Below are positions 15,630 to 23,254 of a DNA stretch of 23,520 nt, one piece after another. Under the pieces are notes generated by a model that was not told the origin of the DNA, made no database searches, and saw nothing but the letters and a program-made list of their open reading frames with translations. The DNA comes from JANSWO01 sp964351875. Its GTDB lineage: Bacteria > Pseudomonadota > Gammaproteobacteria > Pseudomonadales > Azotimanducaceae. The DNA lies in contig CAYGQC010000044.1 in assembly GCA_964351875.1 (NCBI GenBank), positions 1 to 23,520 of the forward strand. Reading direction: 5' to 3'. A program made the translations under genes and the position numbers. Every line of letters begins with the position of its first letter. Position 1 is the stretch's first letter.

Positions 15630-16999
15630 GAGCGCTCTCCCGCAGCATCCTGCAGCACTCGCTCAAGCGCGCTGGCAAAGCGTTCAATCTCCGCGACGCT
15701 ACGCTTCTCCGTTGCGCAGACCAGCAACGCATTTTCGAAACTCGAATCCGTGGCTGCGAAGTAGGGGGCTAGCGAAACGCCGGCGAGAATTCGCTCGCGG
15801 GCGAGACGCTCGACAACAACGTCCGCTGAGATCGGCAACTGCAACACCTGCTCGTGAAAGACCGGGCCGCCATAGCGTTTGCTGACGCCTTCTATCTGGC
15901 AGAGCCGATCCGTCAAAGCCTGCGTGTTGCCATGGCTTGCGCGCGCAACTTCCGCCAAACCCTCAGCGCCGACAATACTCATGTGAATCGTGGCGGCCGT
16001 CACCAGCAGACCCTGGTTAGTGCAGATGTTGGACGTCGCCTTGCCGCGACGGATGTGCTGTTCTCGCGCCTGCAGCGTCAACGCAAAGCCAATCTTGCCG
16101 TCCGTATCGACCGTGCGGCCAATGATTCGCCCCGGCATCTGCCTGACAAACTTCATCCGCGTGCAGAGGAATCCAAAGGACGGCCCACCCGACGCCATCG
16201 GGATGCCTAACGGCTGGCCGTCTCCACACACGACATCGGCTCCGGTTTCGCCCCACTCGCCCGGCGGCGTAAGCACCGCGAGCGACAGCGGGTTAACCAC
16301 CGCAATGACCAGCGCACCCTGGCTGTGCGCCCAATCGGTCAGCGTGTGCACATCTTCAAGCTGACCAAAGAAGTTTGGTTGCGCAATCACTAGCGCAGAA
16401 AACTCGCCAGCAACATCCGGCGCACGGGTTAGCCCTTCGTCCGATATCGGAAGCGTCTCGAGCTGGATCCCCTGGTTGCGCACAAGATTGCGCGCGGCTT
16501 CGAGGTAATGCGGATGAACCGTGCCGGCAACTAAAACGCGACTCGTCTTAACGGCCTTATTGCTGCGCAGTGCCATGAGGGCGGCCTCGCCAACAGCGGA
16601 GCCACCGTCATAGACGGAGGCATTCGATACTTCCATGCCGGTGAGCGCAGTCATCATGCTCTGGAACTCGTAGATCAACTGCAGCGTGCCCTGGCTGGCT
16701 TCCGCCTGGTACGGCGTGTATGCCGTCAGAAATTCGCCACGCGACGTGAGATCCCAAACCGCACTCGGGATGTGGTGGTCATAACATCCAGCGCCAGCGA
16801 AGCAGAGAACGTCATCGTCCCGGGTCGCAAGTTCGGACAGCCTGGCGAGCATGGCCATCTCGCTGACGCCATCGGCAATCTGCAGAGTGGCGGCGCGCAG
16901 TGCACCGGGGATCTCGTCAAACAACGTCTCGATGCTGCCAGCACTAATCGCGCTGAGCATGCTGTCGACGTCATCCTGGGTATGCGGAATAAACGGCAC
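15626..16999 (-). CDS. gcvPA: Glycine dehydrogenase (decarboxylating) subunit 1
   Basis: This is the partner subunit of the split glycine decarboxylase; it lacks the PLP lysine and forms the active site together with GcvPB. The frame is open upstream to 17077 from a TTG, but the family begins M-P-F-I-P-H-T. That fits the GTG at 16999 (PFIPHTQDDVDSML), which has GGGGAT about 6 nt upstream. The result is 457 residues, normal for GcvPA. Recognisable segments include GAGCYDHHIPSAVWD, TAYTPYQAEASQGTLQ and ASVYDGGSAVGEAALMA. It lies 173 bp downstream of gcvH and overlaps gcvPB by 4 bp. Confidence 0.96.
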   Translation of the reverse strand: MPFIPHTQDDVDSMLSAISAGSIETLFDEIPGALRAATLQIADGVSEMAMLARLSELATRDDDVLCFAGAGCYDHHIPSAVWDLTSRGEFLTAYTPYQAEASQGTLQLIYEFQSMMTALTGMEVSNASVYDGGSAVGEAALMALRSNKAVKTSRVLVAGTVHPHYLEAARNLVRNQGIQLETLPISDEGLTRAPDVAGEFSALVIAQPNFFGQLEDVHTLTDWAHSQGALVIAVVNPLSLAVLTPPGEWGETGADVVCGDGQPLGIPMASGGPSFGFLCTRMKFVRQMPGRIIGRTVDTDGKIGFALTLQAREQHIRRGKATSNICTNQGLLVTAATIHMSIVGAEGLAEVARASHGNTQALTDRLCQIEGVSKRYGGPVFHEQVLQLPISADVVVERLARERILAGVSLAPYFAATDSSFENALLVCATEKRSVAEIERFASALERVLQDAAGERS

Positions 17000-17031
17000 G
17001 TTTGATCCCCGGTAGTAGGTTGGAGAGAGGT

Positions 17032-17057
17032 TAAGACCGACAGTGTTGACGGTCTTA
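17032..17057 (-). promoter_or_regulatory. Inverted repeat in the gcvH-gcvPA gap
   Basis: An 8-bp perfect stem, TAAGACCG paired with CGGTCTTA, encloses a 10-nt loop. It lies about 33 nt before the gcvPA start codon. No T-run follows on the transcribed strand, so it is not a classic terminator. It could be an RNA hairpin tuning gcvP translation or processing, or an operator; the role is unknown. Confidence 0.4.
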
Positions 17058-17172
17058 CGCTGCTGGCATAGAACCAAGCCTACTCGGCCTGGCGTGGACG
17101 CTGTGTCACAGAACGGAGCCGTTCAGGCCCGGCGCGATCTTGCGTTTACCGTCGAGCGGATACGGTGACTGG

Positions 17173-17568
17173 TTAGTGGCTGTCAGCCTCGCAGGATTCG
17201 GCGTACCCATCGGCGTCGAGCAACTGGGAAAGATCATCAACGTTGTCGGGCTCGATGCGGAAGAACCAACCATTGTGATAGGGATCTTCGTTGACCGTTT
17301 CCGGCGCATCTTCCAGATCGCTGTTCACCGCGACGACGGTTCCACCCACCGGCGCATAGATATCCGATGCGGCTTTGACGGACTCGACCACACCAGCCTC
17401 CTGGCCCGCGGCAATCAGGCTGCCGATCTCCGGCAGTTCGACATAAACAACATCACCCAGGGCATCCTGCGCGTGATCGGAAATGCCAACGGTAACCGAA
17501 CCGTCCTCTTCGAGGCGCGCCCATTCGTGGCTGCTGGCATATCGCAATTCTGTCGGAATCTCACTCAT
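17173..17568 (-). CDS. gcvH: Glycine cleavage system H protein
   Basis: GcvH is the lipoyl-carrier protein that shuttles the aminomethyl group between GcvP, GcvT and the lipoamide dehydrogenase. The 131-residue protein starts SEIPTELRYASSHEWARLE and carries the lipoylation site VESVKAASDIYAPVGG with K65. The C-terminus (NEDPYHNGWFFRI) is also typical. The length matches the family. It is second in the gcvT-gcvH-gcvPA-gcvPB run, 84 bp after gcvT. Start ATG 17568. Confidence 0.97.
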   Translation of the reverse strand: MSEIPTELRYASSHEWARLEEDGSVTVGISDHAQDALGDVVYVELPEIGSLIAAGQEAGVVESVKAASDIYAPVGGTVVAVNSDLEDAPETVNEDPYHNGWFFRIEPDNVDDLSQLLDADGYAESCEADSH

Positions 17569-17652
17569 GAGCCGATCGGTCTCCGTACTGTCTTGTCGGT
17601 AAAAATGTGTTCGTAACCCCGCAACTGACGGCGCCTGGCCGAACCTCGCGCA

Positions 17653-18729
17653 TCAGCCTTTCACAAGGCTCACGCCGTTGCGCACAAAGGGCGGCCGCTG
17701 CAGCTTGGCATTGGCGAGAGATCCGCGCAGCTCAACCTGCACCTCGCCGCTTGCGCCCCGAGGCAACCTGGCGAGGGCGATAGAATAGCCCAAAGTCGGT
17801 GAGAAAATGCCGCTGGTGACGACGCCTTCGCCCGCCTGGGTCACGACTTTGGCGCCGCTGCGGATGACGCCTTTGCCGTCCAGAATCAGCCCCGTCAGCT
17901 TTCGCTCAGGCTTGCTCGCTCGAATCTCGGCAAGCGCGTCGCGGCCAAGGAAAAAGCGCTCCTCGTCGCTCCAATCGATCGTCCACGCAAGGTTCGACTC
18001 CAGCGGATTGTTGGCGACCGACATATCCTGGCCGTATAGATTAAGGCCGGCTTCGAGCCGCAAGGTATCGCGGGCGCCGAGGCCGCACGGCGCGACGCCA
18101 CACGCCAGCAGGCGATGCCACAACGTCACGGCTTCCTCGCCTGGCAGGATAATCTCCACGCCGTCTTCGCCGGTGTAGCCGGTGCGAGCAATCATCGCCG
18201 CGCCGAGCTCCAGCGTAGTGAACGCCGCAAGCTCCGCGATATCGGGGGCGTCGAACAACTCAACAACCTTGCCAATGGCCTCGGGCCCCTGCACCGCCAG
18301 CATCGCAAGCTCAGGCCGCTCGCTTAACGCCACATCAAAGCGAGGCACGACGCCCGCAAGCCAATCGACGACCCTGGCCCGTGTCGCGGCATTTACGACG
18401 ATGCGGTAGCCGCTCTCACGGCGGTAGGCAATGAGGTCATCGATGATCCCGGCTCGCTCGTTCAGCATGACGCTATAGAGGGCCTCACCGGCTTGCTCGA
18501 GCTTCTCGACGTCATTCGCGAGCACTACGCGAAGAAAGTCGATGGCCTCACTGCCCGTCACATCGATAACGGTCATGTGGGAGACATCGAACACGCCGCA
18601 GCTCTCGCGAACCGCGTTGTGCTCACGAATCTGGGAGCCGTAGTTGATCGGCAGTTGCCAGCCGGCAAAGTCGACGATCTTGCCGCCGGCTTCAACGTGC
18701 TCCTGAAATAGGGCTGTTTGCTTGGTCAC
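17653..18729 (-). CDS. gcvT: Aminomethyltransferase (glycine cleavage T protein)
   Basis: GcvT moves the methylene group from aminomethyl-GcvH to tetrahydrofolate and releases ammonia. The protein has about 358 residues with the family motifs VDFAGWQLPINYGSQI, CGVFDVSHMT, AGIIDDLIAYR, ARTGYTGEDG and LGARDTLRLEAGLNLYG. Two starts compete. ATG 18735 has GAGG directly against it with no spacing, whereas GTG 18729 has the same GAGG 6 nt upstream and yields M-T-K-Q-T-A-L-F, which aligns with E. coli M-A-Q-Q-T-P-L-Y. I therefore prefer 18729. It leads the gcvTHP operon; the ubiquinone hydroxylase gene ends 101 bp upstream. Confidence 0.96.
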   Translation of the reverse strand: MTKQTALFQEHVEAGGKIVDFAGWQLPINYGSQIREHNAVRESCGVFDVSHMTVIDVTGSEAIDFLRVVLANDVEKLEQAGEALYSVMLNERAGIIDDLIAYRRESGYRIVVNAATRARVVDWLAGVVPRFDVALSERPELAMLAVQGPEAIGKVVELFDAPDIAELAAFTTLELGAAMIARTGYTGEDGVEIILPGEEAVTLWHRLLACGVAPCGLGARDTLRLEAGLNLYGQDMSVANNPLESNLAWTIDWSDEERFFLGRDALAEIRASKPERKLTGLILDGKGVIRSGAKVVTQAGEGVVTSGIFSPTLGYSIALARLPRGASGEVQVELRGSLANAKLQRPPFVRNGVSLVKG

Positions 18730-18783
18730 GATCATCCTCGCATCAGCGGCAAGCGCTGGCGCCGATCCACAAAAGGGCCGCGC

Positions 18784-18812
18784 ATTCTACGCCCCCAAGC
18801 CGGCCTACCCAA
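18784..18812 (-). promoter_or_regulatory. Candidate sigma70 promoter for gcvT
   Basis: On the minus strand TTGGGT (18812-18807) is followed after exactly 17 nt by TAGAAT (18789-18784). Transcription would start near 18777, about 48 nt before the gcvT GTG. The -10 match is good but the -35 match is weak. I saw no glycine-riboswitch-like sequence in this short leader. Confidence 0.35.
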
Positions 18813-18830
18813 GCACTCGTAGACGGCCCG

Positions 18831-20069
18831 TTAGAGCCCGCCCGTCGCCGCTCGAACAAAGCCGGCTTTCAGCAACGCTGAGGACTCCACCGCGCGCATG
18901 CCTGTATTGCGAATGAGGGCAGCCAGTGGCGAATCCAACGCGAAGCCACTCTGAAAAACGCTCATCAGACCGGTCATCAGCTCTGCGCGCAGCCCGCGGC
19001 GGCGGGCCAGACGAGCGTAGAGCGGCCCACCCAGATCGCTGCCCGAGGGCAGCCGATCAACAATGGCCAGCAGCGCAGCAACGTCTTCGAAACCCATGTT
19101 CACGCCGAGGCCCGCCAGCGGCTGCACAACCCGGGCAGCGTCACCCAAAAACAGGGTCCGGGGGCGCGGTGCGAAGTTGTCGATGACCTGTTGAACCAGC
19201 GGGAAGGTCACACGCGCGTCTACCTCCGTAACGTCGCCCAGACAGGATTCGCTCGCGCGCCGCAGCGCGAGCGCAAACTCCGAATCCGCGAGCGCCACCA
19301 CTTCCGCCGCGCGAGCCGCCGACATGGACCAGACGATGGCGCAGCATTGCGGGTCACTCAGCGGCAGCAATGCCAACGGCCCATCCAGCAGGAAGCGTTG
19401 GCGCGCGAGGGCCTCATGCGAGCGCTCAAACCGGGCCACGCTGACAAGCGCCATCTGACCGGTCGGGCGAGCGTCTACCGGCACATCCAACAGCCCGCGC
19501 GTGACCGAACGGCCGCCGTCCGCGCCAATCACCAGGCGAGCACGAAGCGTTCGATTCGCCGTATGCAGCTCGACTGACTCGTCATTTGAAGTGGCTGGCA
19601 CCAGCGACTCGACGGCTTCACCCTCGAGCACCGCGACTCCAGGATGTTGGGCCAGACGTTGCCACAGCCGCAGCGCGACTTCGCTGACTTCGACGATGCG
19701 ACCGAGGCTGCGGGTCGTGTCGACAGAGCGCGGCTCCGTCTGGCTCGCGTCGAAGGACAGATGCGCGGTTCCCCGCTCTTCCCAAACCCGCATGCCGCGA
19801 AACACCTGGCCATGATCCGACAGATCGACGCCCAAGCCGGCCAACAAAGCCTGGGATGGTCCGGACAGGGCAACGGTTCGCAGGTCAAATCCCAGGCGTC
19901 CATGCTCCCGCACGGGAGCAACCGGCTCGATCAGGGTGACCTCGCGGCCGCGCTCCGCTAGAGCCAAAGCGACGGCAGAGCCGACCAGTCCGGCACCGAC
20001 AACCACCACGTCGACAACGCTCAACGCCTGCTCAACACGCTCAGCCACCGGCAACAGTTCGCTCAACAT
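18831..20069 (-). CDS. UbiH/UbiI(VisC)/COQ6-family FAD monooxygenase
   Basis: This is a flavoprotein hydroxylase of the aerobic ubiquinone pathway family. Of about 412 residues, the FAD-binding GxGxxG is GAGLVG at 25-30, the DG motif is IGADGGRS at 181-188, and the GD motif is LFLGDAARVVQPLAGLGVN at about 306-324. The C-terminal pattern G-V-N-x-G-F-x-D is closer to UbiI/VisC than to UbiH. E. coli has ubiH and ubiI side by side between pepP and gcvT, while here there is one gene, so I leave the symbol blank. The start is uncertain: ATG 20069 overlaps pepP by 29 bp, and an ATG at 20096 is also in frame. The usual GDAAH is GDAAR here. Confidence 0.93.
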   Translation of the reverse strand: MLSELLPVAERVEQALSVVDVVVVGAGLVGSAVALALAERGREVTLIEPVAPVREHGRLGFDLRTVALSGPSQALLAGLGVDLSDHGQVFRGMRVWEERGTAHLSFDASQTEPRSVDTTRSLGRIVEVSEVALRLWQRLAQHPGVAVLEGEAVESLVPATSNDESVELHTANRTLRARLVIGADGGRSVTRGLLDVPVDARPTGQMALVSVARFERSHEALARQRFLLDGPLALLPLSDPQCCAIVWSMSAARAAEVVALADSEFALALRRASESCLGDVTEVDARVTFPLVQQVIDNFAPRPRTLFLGDAARVVQPLAGLGVNMGFEDVAALLAIVDRLPSGSDLGGPLYARLARRRGLRAELMTGLMSVFQSGFALDSPLAALIRNTGMRAVESSALLKAGFVRAATGGL

Positions 20070-21369
20070 CGGCGACCGTCTTGGGCGCGGCATCACTCAG
20101 CACTTCAGGCGCGCCCTTGGTGACGACAACATCGTCTTCGATGCGAATGCCTATACCCCGGAATCGTTTCGGCACATCGCTATTCGCCTCGATGTCGGCA
20201 ATGTAAATCCCCGGCTCGACGGTCAACACCATGCCGGGCTCTAGCTGCCGCCACGCGCCGTCGATGCGGTAATCGCCAACGTCGTGCACATCGATGCCAA
20301 GCCAGTGCGACGCCAGGTGCGGACAGAAACGTTTGTGAGCGCCCACTTCCAGCAACTCGCTTACGTCACCGGATAGCAGACCCAGATCGACCAGCCCCTG
20401 GCACATGACTTCGCTGGCGGCGCGGTCCGGCGCGTCGAAATTCTTACCGGCAACACACACATCAATCGCAGCAAGCTGAGCCGCCAGCACCACCTCATAC
20501 AGCGCTTGTTGGGGCGCCGTAAAGCGGCCGTTGGCTGGGAAGGTTCGCGTGACGTCCGCGGCGTAGTGCTGGTATTCGCTACCGGCATCGATCAGGACCA
20601 GGTCGCCATCGCGAACGGTGCCGCTGTTGTCGATGTAGTGCAGGACACAGGCGTTGTTGCCGCTACCGACGATCGGCGGGTAGGCCGGCGAGCGAGCTCC
20701 CGAGCGCATGAACTCATAGACCAGCTCCGCCTCGAGCTGACTCTCCAACATGCCTGGCCTACAGGCGGCCATCGCGCGCTCATGGGCGGCAACCGTGATC
20801 TTCGCGGATTCCCGCATCGCACGCAGTTCGGCCGCGCTCTTGATGAGCCGCATCTCGTGCAGCAGCTCGCCCAGCTCCACCACTTCACCCGGCGGCGAGG
20901 CACCATGCATCTCCCGGGCGCGCAGGTCTTTCGTCCAGCCCAGCAGCTTGCGATCCATCTCTGGTTGCTCGCCGAGGGCCGCGTAGATGCTCGAACGGCC
21001 CTCGAGCATGTTCGGCAGGATGTCTTCGAGATCACCAATGGGAAACGCGTCGTCGACCCCAAGCACTTGAGCCGCGCGATCGGGCCCTAGACGCTCACCG
21101 TCGTAGAGCTCGGCTCGAGGGTCACGATCTCGACAGAACAGTACCGCTTCGCCGTGTTCTCGCCCCGGCACCAGAACAAGCACCGCCTCCGGCTCCGAGA
21201 AACCCGTCAGATAGTAGAAGTTGCTGTCCTGGCGAAAGGGGTAATAAACGTCCCGGTTGCGCCGAGCCTCGGCCGCGCCGGGCACGACGGCAATCGCGCC
21301 CTGGGGCAGAGCGCCGAGCAGGCTCTGTCGCCGACGCCGAAAATCGCTAGTGGTAACGAGGGTCTTCAT
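20041..21369 (-). CDS. pepP: Xaa-Pro aminopeptidase P
   Basis: This M24B metallopeptidase removes the N-terminal residue from peptides with proline second. The 442-residue length almost equals E. coli PepP (441). The five dinuclear-metal ligands are present by alignment: D261 and D272 (IDAGSEYQHYAADVTRTFP), H355 (HLASHWLGID), E385 (VEPGIYI) and E411 (GIRIEDD). I chose the ATG at 21369 over the in-frame ATG at 21414 because AAGGA lies just upstream and the family N-terminus begins here. It overlaps the end of ygfB by 23 bp and is followed by the ubiquinone hydroxylase gene, as in E. coli. Confidence 0.97.
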   Translation of the reverse strand: MKTLVTTSDFRRRRQSLLGALPQGAIAVVPGAAEARRNRDVYYPFRQDSNFYYLTGFSEPEAVLVLVPGREHGEAVLFCRDRDPRAELYDGERLGPDRAAQVLGVDDAFPIGDLEDILPNMLEGRSSIYAALGEQPEMDRKLLGWTKDLRAREMHGASPPGEVVELGELLHEMRLIKSAAELRAMRESAKITVAAHERAMAACRPGMLESQLEAELVYEFMRSGARSPAYPPIVGSGNNACVLHYIDNSGTVRDGDLVLIDAGSEYQHYAADVTRTFPANGRFTAPQQALYEVVLAAQLAAIDVCVAGKNFDAPDRAASEVMCQGLVDLGLLSGDVSELLEVGAHKRFCPHLASHWLGIDVHDVGDYRIDGAWRQLEPGMVLTVEPGIYIADIEANSDVPKRFRGIGIRIEDDVVVTKGAPEVLSDAAPKTVADVERTVAGG

Positions 21370-21943
21370 CGTTTCCTTCCTGGCTACGTTCCGCATCGCC
21401 CGACAGCGAGCCACTCAGCGCATGGGCCCGAATCAGCACCACCGCCACACGAACAAATTCGAGCAGCTCGGCGAAGTCGAACTCATGTTCATCGATGACC
21501 GCTAGATCCGTCTCGACCTGGCTGATCGCCGCCAGATCAGAGATCAGTTCTGTGACTTCAGAGTCCAGCGAGTCATCGATCTTGCCGACACCAGCGCCGA
21601 AACCAGCAATAAAGCTGGCGCTGAACGCAGCCAGGCTCTCAAGCCGATCCGCCAAGGGGTCCTCGTCATCACCCACCAATGGCTCAAACGTCATCGCCGG
21701 CGCATCCAATGCCAACAGCGCCGAGGCGAAAAACTCATTGAGCTGGCCTTCGCCGACAACCGCATCCACGCCAAGCAGCTCAACCAGGCGATGCGGCGCC
21801 CACTCCGGATCGATACCTGATGCCGCTATCCCGCATGCCGCACCGTGCAGCTCAGCCGTGGTGATGTGCAGCACGGTGCTGGATGCCATGGAAACAAGCT
21901 CCGCACTGCTCGGCGGCATATTGTCGACGGTCAAATCCTGCAT
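21347..21943 (-). CDS. ygfB: UPF0149 (YgfB/YecA) family protein
   Basis: This 198-residue acidic protein fits UPF0149. The N-terminal motif is AELHGAACGIAAS and the C-terminal motif is EFDFAELLEFVRVAVVLI, corresponding to EIIEYVRVAALL in E. coli YgfB. The gene precedes pepP, as in E. coli and Pseudomonas. In Pseudomonas aeruginosa YgfB represses ampDh3 and affects beta-lactam resistance; whether that applies here is unknown. The frame is open upstream to 22024, but that extension enters a 92-bp repeat, so I prefer ATG 21943; its ribosome binding site is weak. Confidence 0.93.
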   Translation of the reverse strand: MQDLTVDNMPPSSAELVSMASSTVLHITTAELHGAACGIAASGIDPEWAPHRLVELLGVDAVVGEGQLNEFFASALLALDAPAMTFEPLVGDDEDPLADRLESLAAFSASFIAGFGAGVGKIDDSLDSEVTELISDLAAISQVETDLAVIDEHEFDFAELLEFVRVAVVLIRAHALSGSLSGDAERSQEGNDEDPRYH

Positions 21944-22010
21944 GGGTTGGATTCGCTCATGGAAGAAGGGCGCTATGCTACCCGCTTGGCTTGTCGCATG
22001 CTTTAGGAAT

Positions 22011-22102
22011 GGGGTCAGGGTCAAGTGCCAGGTCCGATTGGTACTGGCGTCTGGTTTCGAGCGATTGCTTGCGAATCGGACCTGGCACTTGACCCTGACC
22101 CC
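22011..22102. repeat. 92-bp long-stem inverted repeat, copy A
   Basis: A perfect 29-bp inverted repeat joins 22011-22039 to 22074-22102. The outer end is GGGGTCAGGGTCAAGTGCC and the inner loop is 34 nt. It lies in the divergent gap between ygfB and the zapB-like gene. It matches copy B at 22860-22951 in length and in most bases. The layout resembles long palindromic repeats associated with REP/RAYT systems, but no transposase is in the window. No T-run follows on either strand, so it is not a canonical terminator. Confidence 0.95.
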
Positions 22103-22319
22103 AAAATCCTCAGCGATCTGAACCGCTTAGACAACAAACCGGGGTTTGAGCGTACGCTCCTTTCGGTGCACACTCACTGGTTCGAATCGGGGTGCCCTAC
22201 ACGCGCTCTGCATCCATCGGGGGATGGATGGCGCCTGACGGGCGTTGCCTGGCTGCAGAGACGGCGAGCAACACCCCTTATTGCTGGCGCACCTAACGGG
22301 AAGGACGGTCGAGTGAATC
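22103..22319 (+). other. Leader of zapB-like gene, no coding seen
   Basis: This 217-bp stretch between repeat copy A and the zapB-like gene should hold its promoter and leader. It contains an 8-bp hairpin, CATCCATC (22211-22218) with GATGGATG (22223-22230) and a GGGG loop. GGTTCGAATC near 22180 looks like a tRNA T-arm but no tRNA fits around it. No clear promoter was recognised. Confidence 0.35.
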
Positions 22320-22526
22320 ATGTCGAGTAGTGATCTGAACACGCTGAGCCAGCGGGTGGATGAGCTGATCGAGCTGTGCGCTGTGCTCAGCCGAGAAAAT
22401 AAGGCTCTGCGCGTGCAACAGCGCAACTGGAGTACCGAGCGCGCCAAACTCATCGAGAAGAACGAGCTGGCGAAGAGCCGGGTCGAATCCATGATCACGC
22501 GCCTGAAAGCGCTCGAGCAGGAATAG
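22320..22526 (+). CDS. TIGR02449-family coiled-coil protein (ZapB-like)
   Basis: This 68-residue protein is almost entirely one predicted coiled coil, with leucine heptads (LNTLSQRVDELIELCAVL, then LIEKNELAKSRVESMI). It begins 16 bp upstream of zapA on the same strand, the standard position of the TIGR02449 family in gammaproteobacteria. By size, coiled-coil character and neighbour it is probably a ZapB-like division protein that works with ZapA at the FtsZ ring; this is inference. The ATG at 22320 has only a distant GGAAGGA upstream. Confidence 0.85.
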   Translation: MSSSDLNTLSQRVDELIELCAVLSRENKALRVQQRNWSTERAKLIEKNELAKSRVESMITRLKALEQE

Positions 22527-22544
22527 CCGGCTGTGGAACCAACC

Positions 22545-22847
22545 ATGACAACCGTAAGCGTGCGCATTCTCGACAAGGAATATCAGGTGCGCTGCCCTGA
22601 GGACGAAGTCGACACCCTCACCCGTTCCGCCAAGCATCTCGACAAAACCATGAGCGAGATCAAAAACGGCGGCAAAGTTGTCGGCGTTGATCGCATCGCC
22701 GTGATGGCCGCGCTCAACATTGCCAGCGAACTGTTCAGCAAGTCTGCCGCGGAAGCCGCGCTCAGCGAAGAAGTCGAGCAAACCGTTGGTCGTCTGACCG
22801 AACGGCTCACCAAAACCCTCGTCGAACACAAGCAGCTCGACCTTTAA
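22545..22847 (+). CDS. zapA: Cell division protein ZapA
   Basis: ZapA binds FtsZ and bundles its filaments at the division site. The protein has 100 residues and fits the family: beta-strand start VSVRILDKEYQVRCPEDE, then DTLTRSAKHLDKTM and DRIAVMAALNIASEL, ending in a long helix. A GTG at 22533 is also in frame, but ATG 22545 starts where the family starts and has GGA at a usable distance. It is followed by repeat copy B and then by 6S RNA, keeping the zapA-ssrS order of E. coli. Confidence 0.94.
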   Translation: MTTVSVRILDKEYQVRCPEDEVDTLTRSAKHLDKTMSEIKNGGKVVGVDRIAVMAALNIASELFSKSAAEAALSEEVEQTVGRLTERLTKTLVEHKQLDL

Positions 22848-22859
22848 GGTTGGAAAGCT

Positions 22860-22951
22860 GGGGACAGGACCAAGTGCCAGGTCCAATTGGCGCTTTCGTC
22901 TAGTTTCGAACTATTGCGCGCGAATCGGACCTGGCACTTGGTCCTGTCCCC
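22860..22951. repeat. 92-bp long-stem inverted repeat, copy B
   Basis: A 29-bp inverted repeat joins 22860-22888 to 22923-22951 with a single A-C mismatch. It has the same length and loop size (34 nt) as copy A. The outer end is GGGGACAGGACCAAGTGCC. The loops of the two copies agree at about 25 of 34 positions, and here the loop can form a small inner hairpin (TAGTT with AACTA). It begins 12 bp after the zapA stop, so it could protect or end the zapA transcript, though no T-run follows. Confidence 0.95.
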
Positions 22952-23042
22952 ATGATCTCGGGCGAATCTCCCACGCAATCCCGCGCGCATGTACCAGTTC
23001 GCATTAGGCGAATGTCAAGCCGGCGAAGTCCGGAATTTTGGA

Positions 23043-23048
23043 TATACT
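23043..23048 (+). promoter_or_regulatory. -10 element of the ssrS promoter
   Basis: TATACT ends 6 nt before G23055, the predicted 5' end of 6S RNA judged from the terminal stem. No good -35 hexamer lies 16-18 nt upstream. Confidence 0.5.
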
Positions 23049-23054
23049 CCCCTT

Positions 23055-23254
23055 GTCTCCTGGCATGTGCGCCAGCAGGTGGAGTCCTTGAGCCGTTAGA
23101 AATAACCTAGGGGATTCCGGCCAGCGCCCGTGTGCAGGCCCATCGTACAGTCACTCGTGACTGCACCTGGGTAGCCTTAGGTGCTGGGTACGGGTCCCCG
23201 CCTTGAACCACAACGGTTCAGGGCAAACCTGACAGCGGCATTGCCGGGAGACCT
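23055..23254 (+). ncRNA. ssrS: 6S RNA
   Basis: 6S RNA folds to mimic an open promoter and binds sigma70 RNA polymerase in stationary phase. The ends pair as an 11-bp stem with one wobble: GTCTCCTGGCA (23055-23065) with TGCCGGGAGAC (23242-23252). The conserved 3' hairpin CCTTGAACC-acaac-GGTTCAGGG is at 23201-23223. An apical hairpin CAGTCAC-TC-GTGACTG is at 23148-23163. The stretch TTGAGCCGTTAGAAATAACC near 23084-23106 resembles TGAGCCGATATTTCATACC of E. coli. The position after zapA is the standard one. The exact 3' end is uncertain; CTTTTA follows the stem. Confidence 0.92.

Noticed and set aside
18736..18830. Glycine riboswitch upstream of gcvT
   Set aside because: The leader after the candidate promoter is only about 50 nt, and I saw none of the conserved glycine-aptamer segments.
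22165..22200. tRNA-like T-arm GGTTCGAATC
   Set aside because: The flanking stem does not pair, and the ~60 nt upstream do not form D-arm, anticodon or acceptor stems.
22860..22951. Rho-independent terminator of zapA
   Set aside because: The stem is far longer than usual, has a 34-nt loop, and is followed by CATGATCTCG rather than a T-run; it is better described as a repeat element, though it may still affect transcript ends.
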